Positions 58,912 to 64,000 of a stretch of 64,000 nt of DNA are shown here, one piece after another; positions within the stretch are counted from its first letter, which is position 1, and each line of letters opens with the position of its first letter. The notes beneath the pieces are model-generated. The model searched no databases, was not told where the DNA came from, and worked only from the letters and a program-made list of their open reading frames with translations. The position numbers were made by a program, and so were the translations under genes. Source of the DNA: Pelethousia sp034933245 (GTDB lineage: Bacteria; Bacillota; Clostridia; Christensenellales; CAG-138). The DNA is taken from positions 21,099 through 85,098 of the forward strand of contig JAYFNX010000004.1 in assembly GCA_034933245.1 (NCBI GenBank), written 5' to 3'.

Positions 58912-59679
58912 ATGCGCATTCTTGTAGAAGACGGTTTTGAGGATTGCTGCAAACTGGCGGCGGATATGATCCTGGAAACCATCCGCAACAAACCAAACGC
59001 CCATGTAGGGCTGGCTACAGGTAGCAGCGCCCAGGGCGTATATCCATATCTGGTGCAGGCCTACGCGGCGGGGAAAGCGGATTTTTCCAAGGTGAGTAGC
59101 ATCAATCTGGATGAATATGTGGGGCTTGGGCCGGAGCACCCCCAAAGTTACCGTCGCTTTATGGATGAAAACCTGTTTAACCATATCAACATTCGCAAGG
59201 GAAACACCTATGTGGCCAAGGGAACGGGGGACATAGATGCAAACCTGGCGGAATTTCACAACATGCTGACCAAGCGGTACCGGGATATTCAGCTTCTGGG
59301 AATCGGCGTGAACGGGCATATTGCTTTCAATGAGCCGGGGCCGTTTTTGTGCGGCGGGCCGCACCTTGTTCACCTGGACCCCAGCACAATAGAGGCCAAC
59401 GCCCGCTTTTTCTCCGATCCGAAAGAGGTGCCCCGGGAGGCGATTTCCATGGGGATGGAGGATATCATGCGGGCGAAACGCATCGTTTTGCTGGCAGCCG
59501 GAGAGAGCAAGGCCAAGGCAATTGCCGGGCTGGTGCTGGATGAGCGGATTGATACGCGCAACCCTTCCACCATGCTCAAGATGCATCCGGACGCCACCAT
59601 CCTGCTCACCCGCAAACTTGCGGACAGGATTGGCTATGATGCCAAAAGAAACGGTTGCCTGCAAGACGGCATTGCCTAG
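58912..59679 (+). CDS. Glucosamine-6-phosphate deaminase-like protein (NagB family)
   Basis: A 255-residue protein of the NagB/6-phosphogluconolactonase fold. Blocks VGLATGSSAQGVYPYL, INLDEYVGL and LGIGVNGHIAFNEPG match NagB, which converts glucosamine-6-phosphate to fructose-6-phosphate and ammonia. The Asp of LDEY, the His of NGHIAFNE and the Glu after it are kept. Similarity to true NagB is good, but a related amino-sugar phosphate is possible given the rest of the operon. GGGAGG lies about 10 bases before ATG 58912. It suggests that the pathway ends in an amino-sugar phosphate. Confidence 0.87.
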   Translation: MRILVEDGFEDCCKLAADMILETIRNKPNAHVGLATGSSAQGVYPYLVQAYAAGKADFSKVSSINLDEYVGLGPEHPQSYRRFMDENLFNHINIRKGNTYVAKGTGDIDANLAEFHNMLTKRYRDIQLLGIGVNGHIAFNEPGPFLCGGPHLVHLDPSTIEANARFFSDPKEVPREAISMGMEDIMRAKRIVLLAAGESKAKAIAGLVLDERIDTRNPSTMLKMHPDATILLTRKLADRIGYDAKRNGCLQDGIA

Positions 59680-59726
59680 CAAAACGGATGGGTTTATTGC
59701 AAAAAGAGCAGGGACGGAGGTGCGCC

Positions 59727-60521
59727 ATGAAAAAAGCCATACCTTGCATGGGCCTGGGCGTCTATAAGGCCGGGGAGGCCGTTTATGATGCGGTCCGCTT
59801 TGCGCTGGACGCAAACTGCAGGCATATTGACTGCGCCAAAATCTATGGGAATGAGGAGGCCGTTGGCAAAGCCATCCGGGAGAGCGGCATTCCGCGGGAG
59901 GAGATTTTCGTAACCACAAAGCTATGGCCCACGGATTTTGAACGTCCGGAAGAAGCCTGCAAGGGAAGCTTGAGGCGGCTGGGCCTGGAGTATGTGGATG
60001 GGTATCTTCTCCATTGGCCCGGCATAGATACCCGCCTGCGCCTCAAAGCCTATGAAGCGCTGGGCAGGCTTCGGGAACAGGGGCTGATTCGCGTGTGCGG
60101 GGTATCCAATTTCCTAATTCCACACCTTGAGGAACTGGCTCTCGCGCAGCTGCCCGCACCCGCCTGTGATCAGTTGGAGGTACATCCTTGGTATCCCCAG
60201 AGAGAAGTCCGGGCATATTGCCACAGCCACACAATCCAGGTGATATGTTGGGCGCCGCTCTTCCGCGGCGCTTGGAGGGAAGCGTCCTTTCTGGACAGAA
60301 TTGGCCAAGCGCATGGAAAGACGCCCGTTCAGGTGCTCTTGCGCTGGCATATACAAAACGGCGATTGCCCGATTCCAAAATCGGTTACGCCAAGCCGCAT
60401 TTTGGAAAACCTGCAGGTGTTTGACTTTACCCTATCCCCGGGGGAGATGGCGGCGATTGACACCCTGGAAGATGGCCGGCACATCGGCAAAAACCCCTTT
60501 ACCTATGATGGAAGCCTATAA
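59727..60521 (+). CDS. Aldo/keto reductase
   Basis: A 264-residue NADPH-dependent oxidoreductase with a TIM barrel. The tetrad is visible: Asp in CRHIDCAKIYGNEEAVGKAIRE, Tyr in the same block, Lys in TTKLWP and His in YLLHWPG. The C-terminal cofactor site is IPKSVTPSRILENLQVFDFTLSPGEMAAI. Members reduce aldehydes and sugar aldoses. ACGGAGGTGCGCC precedes ATG 59727. Last gene of the cluster before a strong terminator; it may reduce a sugar aldehyde product, but no specific substrate can be given. Confidence 0.92.
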   Translation: MKKAIPCMGLGVYKAGEAVYDAVRFALDANCRHIDCAKIYGNEEAVGKAIRESGIPREEIFVTTKLWPTDFERPEEACKGSLRRLGLEYVDGYLLHWPGIDTRLRLKAYEALGRLREQGLIRVCGVSNFLIPHLEELALAQLPAPACDQLEVHPWYPQREVRAYCHSHTIQVICWAPLFRGAWREASFLDRIGQAHGKTPVQVLLRWHIQNGDCPIPKSVTPSRILENLQVFDFTLSPGEMAAIDTLEDGRHIGKNPFTYDGSL

Positions 60522-60607
60522 GAAGATAGGCCCGCACCCGCACGATGAAGAACATGGGAAGACGTTTAAAAAGCCTGCCTTTGCGCTTATTGAACGCCGG
60601 GAAATGA

Positions 60608-60639
60608 AAAAACAGACGGGCAATTGCCCGTCTGTTTTT
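60608..60639. terminator. Bidirectional terminator
   Basis: AAAAACAGACGGGCAA directly followed by TTGCCCGTCTGTTTTT: a perfect symmetric stem that ends the PTS cluster and also the convergent wall-protein gene. Confidence 0.93.
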
Positions 60640-60646
60640 GATAATG

Positions 60647-63600
60647 CTAGAAGGTGCGGCCTGGATGCTTTCTCTTTGGGCCCCAACTGGTTAATATCGC
60701 AATCATCCCCCATGCAGATATCCCGGCTATTAACCACCCCCAAATCCCCGGCTCGCTATCTCCCGTCTTTGGGATGTCGATTGGGCCATAAAACGTGACG
60801 GCATAGGAGGAACAATGGTCCTGCGTTACCGTTATATAGCCGTTTGTATCCACCGTAGCCGTCTGCATGGGCTCCAGCTTTCCGGCCTGTGGGTTATAGT
60901 AGAGGTATTGCAGCGATTGGCCGGCGTACTGCGTGCCCACATAAATGCTGACCTGCGCCGTGCCCGGCAATGGGCCGCTGTGGATGAATTGCAGCATAAG
61001 AATAAAGTCATCGCCGGCCGCAGATTTGATAGCGGCGTAGTGTGCGCCCATGTTAAAACTGATGCCAAAATTCAAATCCCCACTGTAGCCGCCTATCGAG
61101 CGCATGCTGCCTTGGGGGAAGGTAATGTTATATCCGCGGCCCCGCATCACAACAGGCTTGTCGGCATTTAGCGCCATGAGCTGGCTGAATTGTTCAGCGG
61201 ATACAAGCGTGGAACCGGCTGTAAGATCCACGGTAGCCCGCCCTGTCTGATTCAAAATGGCGTAAGCGGGCACATAAGGGCTTGAGCCGGAAATGCCCCC
61301 GGCACTTATGCGCAATGATGCCCGCTTGGTACCCGTATAATTGCCCGTAGCTGTGATGACCACCGAGAGGGTCTTTCCCACGTCTTCCCGAACGATGGTA
61401 TAATCGACGCCGGTTGCGCCGCCGATGGGTACATCGCCGCGCATCCAGATAATATCATATGTGGCGGCCGCCGGTGTTAACAAGCTGGCATCCAAAGATA
61501 GGGTGTTGCCCACCGCCGTGCTACCGGTGATGGAGATGCTGCCGGCCAGCGGGAGTTGACTCACGACCTTTGCCGCGCTTTCCAGCGTACCCATATAGTT
61601 GCCCGTTCCCGTCACTTTAACGGTAAACGATGTACCGGCCGGGTCGGCCGAAAGATTGCCTACTGTGTAGCTGGCGAGGGTTGCGCCTGCAATCGTTGCG
61701 CCGTTGCGATACCATTGATAGGAAACCGTAAGGGTGCCCGGCACGCTCACGCCGCTCGTATTGGCCCGCAGCATATCGCCTTCGTCGACCAGCGCAGCTT
61801 GTCCGGTGGTGTTATCCACATCGACAACAACGCCGCCGGTAAGCCCCCGGGGTGTGATGTCGGCCATAAAGCTTCCGGTTCCCGAAACGGCGTAATTTGT
61901 TGCTTTTTCCGTGGTTGCCAGGGTTACGGATACGGTAACGGGGATATTGTTACCTGCGTTGGCGCTGTCAAAAAGGCTGGAAACGGTATAATCCACGCCT
62001 GCTTCCAGCGATTCGCCGGAAGCGAGGCCACTAAACGTCAGGTTGGAAACGGTGGCGGCTGTGGTGCCGTTGTAGACTTTATTCGCGATATCGGCGCCGT
62101 GGATGCTTAAGGCTGCTTTGCTGATATCTACGGTGATGCCGGTGGGCTGGGTTAGGGAATAGTTTGCTGCCTTGGTACCTGTTAGGACAATATTTGTGGA
62201 AACGGGTTTGCCGCTCCCGGCCTTGGCATCCGCCATTGCGCCTGCGCCTAGGGAAAAGCCTACGCTGCCCGTATCCGTGGCTGCAACGCCACCCAAAGCG
62301 CCCCCTGCCAGAACAACAGCCGACGTGCCGTCATACGTCCGGTTCGTAGCCGAAACGCCGGAGATCACAAGAGCCTTTTTGGCAATGTTGGCCATAAAGC
62401 TTCCGGTCCCCGAAACGGCGTAGTTTGCTGCTTTTTCCGTGGTTGTCGGGGTTACGGATACGGTAACGGGGATATCGTTGCCTGCGTTGGCGTTGCCAAA
62501 CAGGCCGGAAACGGTATAATCCACGCCTGCTTCCAGCGATTCGCCGGGAATCAGGCCGTTGAGCACCACGTGGGAAACCACGGCGGCCGTGGTGCCGTCA
62601 TAAACTTTATTGCCAACAACGGCGCTGTGGATGCTTAAGACCGCCTTGCTGATATCCACGGTGATGCCCGCGGGCTGGGCCAGGGAATAGTTGCCGGCTT
62701 GGGCGCCTAGCAAGGCAATGCTCGTGGAAACAGGCTTCCCGTTCCCGGCCTTGGCGTCCACTATGGCGCCCGCTCCCAGGGAAAAGCCTACGCTGCCCGC
62801 ATCCGGCGTTTCCACGCCAACCAAAGAGCCGCCTGCTAATGTGACGGATGTCGTGCCGTTATATGCGCGATTTGTGGCGGAAACGCCGGAAATCGTGAGA
62901 GCCTTTTTCACAATACTGGCCGAGGAACCGACTTCCCCAAACGAAAGGGTATAATTTTTTGATTTTTCCGTGGTCGTTAAGGCTACGGATATGGTAACGG
63001 GGATATCGTCGCTTACATTGACGTTGCTGAACAGACCGGAAGCGGTATAATCCACGCCCGCTTCCAGCGATTCGCCGGAAACCAGGCCGTTGAACGTTAC
63101 GCTGGAAACCGTGGCGATGGCAGTGCTGTCATAGGCTTTGTTAGCTGCCACGGCGCTCTGAAGGCTCAGCGTCGCTTTGCTGATATCCACGGTAATGCCC
63201 GCGGGCTGGCTTAGGGAATAGTTGCCGGCTTGGGCGCCTAGCAAGGCAATGCTCGTGGAAACAGGCTTCCCGTTCCCGGCCTTGGCGTCCGCCATGGCTC
63301 CTGCTCCCAGGGAAAAACCTACGCTTCCCGCATCCGCCGTTTCCACGCCAACCAAAGAGCCGCCCGTTAGGGCAACGGATGTTGCGCCGTTGTATGCACG
63401 GTTCGTAGCTGCAGCGCCGGAGATCGTAAGAACCTTTTTTTCTATGGTTACCGCATAAGCGCTGCTGGCGAGGCTGGTAAAATGATAACTTGCGCCGCTT
63501 GGAACGAACTCCGCGGTTATGGTGGGGCTTCCTACGGCAAACGTTGTTTCCGCCGATTCGTAGGAGGCTGTATTGCTGCTGATGGCAACAGGTGCGCCAA

Positions 63601-64000
63601 GATTATTCCCATCGGCTTTGAACTGAACGGTGCCAGATAGAGAATCCGCACAGCTTAAAGACGCCGTGAAGGTTATCTTGGTGCCATATGCTTCGCTGCC
63701 GCCCGCAGCCGTGCTTGTTACCTGCGGCGCACGCACCACCGTAAGGCCCGTTGCGCCGGCGTTCAGGTCTAAATTCGCATCGTACCCAGCCGAATCGATA
63801 ATGGGGGAGGCCGCGGCGTTAATGGCTGCGCCGATTGTGACCGCGCCGGAATTGCTGCTGCCGATGGTATAGCGGTAGGTAATACTGTCGGCCGTGTTGG
63901 ATAAATAAGCCGCTGTAACCGAGGACCCGCCGATGGACAGGGGAAGGGTAGAACCGGTTCCTCCGCTGACAGGATGGTTGAATTTCACGGTAAAATCCAA
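60647..64000 (-). CDS. Large cell-wall-anchored protein with YDG-type repeats and IPKTGD signal, N-terminus outside window
   Basis: At least 1117 residues are visible; the gene continues beyond the right edge. From the N-terminal side: beta-sandwich domains, then about three tandem 177-residue units, each with two YDG-type domains (KALTISGVSATNRAYNGTTS... and ...SAVVGNKVYDGTTAAVVSHVVLNG). Two Ig-like segments follow (VSYQWYRNGATIAGAT and YDIIWMRGDVPIGGAT), then a distinct membrane-proximal domain. The end is IPKTGD, a hydrophobic helix and GPKRKHPGRTF, a sortase signal identical in motif to that of the other wall protein in this window. Probably an adhesin or matrix component. Confidence 0.9.
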   Translation of the reverse strand: MDFTVKFNHPVSGGTGSTLPLSIGGSSVTAAYLSNTADSITYRYTIGSSNSGAVTIGAAINAAASPIIDSAGYDANLDLNAGATGLTVVRAPQVTSTAAGGSEAYGTKITFTASLSCADSLSGTVQFKADGNNLGAPVAISSNTASYESAETTFAVGSPTITAEFVPSGASYHFTSLASSAYAVTIEKKVLTISGAAATNRAYNGATSVALTGGSLVGVETADAGSVGFSLGAGAMADAKAGNGKPVSTSIALLGAQAGNYSLSQPAGITVDISKATLSLQSAVAANKAYDSTAIATVSSVTFNGLVSGESLEAGVDYTASGLFSNVNVSDDIPVTISVALTTTEKSKNYTLSFGEVGSSASIVKKALTISGVSATNRAYNGTTSVTLAGGSLVGVETPDAGSVGFSLGAGAIVDAKAGNGKPVSTSIALLGAQAGNYSLAQPAGITVDISKAVLSIHSAVVGNKVYDGTTAAVVSHVVLNGLIPGESLEAGVDYTVSGLFGNANAGNDIPVTVSVTPTTTEKAANYAVSGTGSFMANIAKKALVISGVSATNRTYDGTSAVVLAGGALGGVAATDTGSVGFSLGAGAMADAKAGSGKPVSTNIVLTGTKAANYSLTQPTGITVDISKAALSIHGADIANKVYNGTTAATVSNLTFSGLASGESLEAGVDYTVSSLFDSANAGNNIPVTVSVTLATTEKATNYAVSGTGSFMADITPRGLTGGVVVDVDNTTGQAALVDEGDMLRANTSGVSVPGTLTVSYQWYRNGATIAGATLASYTVGNLSADPAGTSFTVKVTGTGNYMGTLESAAKVVSQLPLAGSISITGSTAVGNTLSLDASLLTPAAATYDIIWMRGDVPIGGATGVDYTIVREDVGKTLSVVITATGNYTGTKRASLRISAGGISGSSPYVPAYAILNQTGRATVDLTAGSTLVSAEQFSQLMALNADKPVVMRGRGYNITFPQGSMRSIGGYSGDLNFGISFNMGAHYAAIKSAAGDDFILMLQFIHSGPLPGTAQVSIYVGTQYAGQSLQYLYYNPQAGKLEPMQTATVDTNGYITVTQDHCSSYAVTFYGPIDIPKTGDSEPGIWGWLIAGISAWGMIAILTSWGPKRKHPGRTF
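61880..63440 (-). repeat. Tandem ~530-bp repeats encoding YDG domain pairs
   Basis: The junction encoding K(A/V)L(T/V)ISG..ATNR recurs at about 63433, 62902 and 62374, that is, periods of 531 and 528 bases. The copies are highly similar at DNA level (for example around 62700 and 63230), which marks recent duplication or gene conversion and makes the array prone to misassembly. Confidence 0.85.

Noticed and set aside
58912..59679. Asn in LGIGVNGHIAFNEP of the NagB-like protein, where E. coli NagB has Asp
   Set aside because: As I recall, Asn at this place is common in Firmicutes NagB proteins, so it is not evidence of lost activity.
61556..63872. Repeated plus-strand open frames opposite the YDG repeats
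   Set aside because: They recur at the repeat period because the DNA repeats; the minus-strand protein explains the sequence.

Overview
The window looks like the chromosome of a Gram-positive, anaerobic, mid-GC member of the Clostridia, probably gut-associated. The evidence is a butyrate kinase, a DUF4317 protein, HrcA/CIRCE heat-shock control, a TPP riboswitch ending in a Rho-independent terminator, IPKTGD sortase signals, TTG and GTG starts with strong Shine-Dalgarno sites, and a lactose/cellobiose-type PTS. I saw no rRNA, tRNA, CRISPR array, prophage or intact insertion sequence. Species cannot be named from the sequence alone.

Layout. 1-5.1 kb: an ABC-F ATPase cut by the window edge, a DUF4317 protein, a small degenerate Hint-domain protein and butyrate kinase. 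5.3-9.2 kb: a CIRCE-controlled Hsp20, then a minus-strand cassette of HSL-type esterase, condensation-fold acyltransferase and DUF6320 zinc-ribbon membrane protein. 9.7-11.8 kb: an AT-rich patch with a membrane diguanylate cyclase and an unknown protein. 11.8-17 kb: a phytoene-desaturase-like flavoprotein, an IS3-type transposase scrap, DUF503, a self-regulated MarR plus membrane protein, and a Crp/Fnr regulator divergent from an ECF S component. 17.3-21.9 kb: a thiamin salvage operon (TPP riboswitch, thiM, thiE, HAD phosphatase, thiD, cytX). 22-30 kb: regulatory and envelope genes: a TetR operon with an ATC-hydrolase-like protein, an ECF sigma factor with an RsgI-like anti-sigma, a lipoprotein, a LytTR two-component pair and a regulator with two DNA-binding domains. 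30.3-34.3 kb: a 1334-residue cell-wall protein with glycine-rich repeats.

34.6-43 kb: a GntR regulator and a TRAP-transporter operon carrying an ornithine-cyclodeaminase-family enzyme, a DMT exporter and a CyuA-type cysteine desulfidase. 43.1-47.3 kb: an arsenic operon (arsR, arsP-like permease, ferredoxin-DUF2703 fusion, thioredoxin-like protein, acr3, arsC). 47.6-48.9 kb: an NhaC antiporter. 48.9-60.5 kb: a DeoR-regulated catabolic cluster with two SIS-domain proteins, two amidohydrolase-fold proteins (one stripped of its metal ligands), PTS IIC, IIB and IIA, its own HPr and Enzyme I, a Cof-type phosphatase, a NagB-like deaminase and an aldo/keto reductase. 60.6 kb to the end: a second IPKTGD wall protein with long YDG-type repeats, cut by the window edge.

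The most unusual region is the 49-60.5 kb PTS cluster. It holds all the PTS phosphotransfer components and pairs an apparently active amidohydrolase with an apparently dead sister. The gene content points to an amino sugar or a sugar-amine conjugate, but the substrate cannot be read from sequence.
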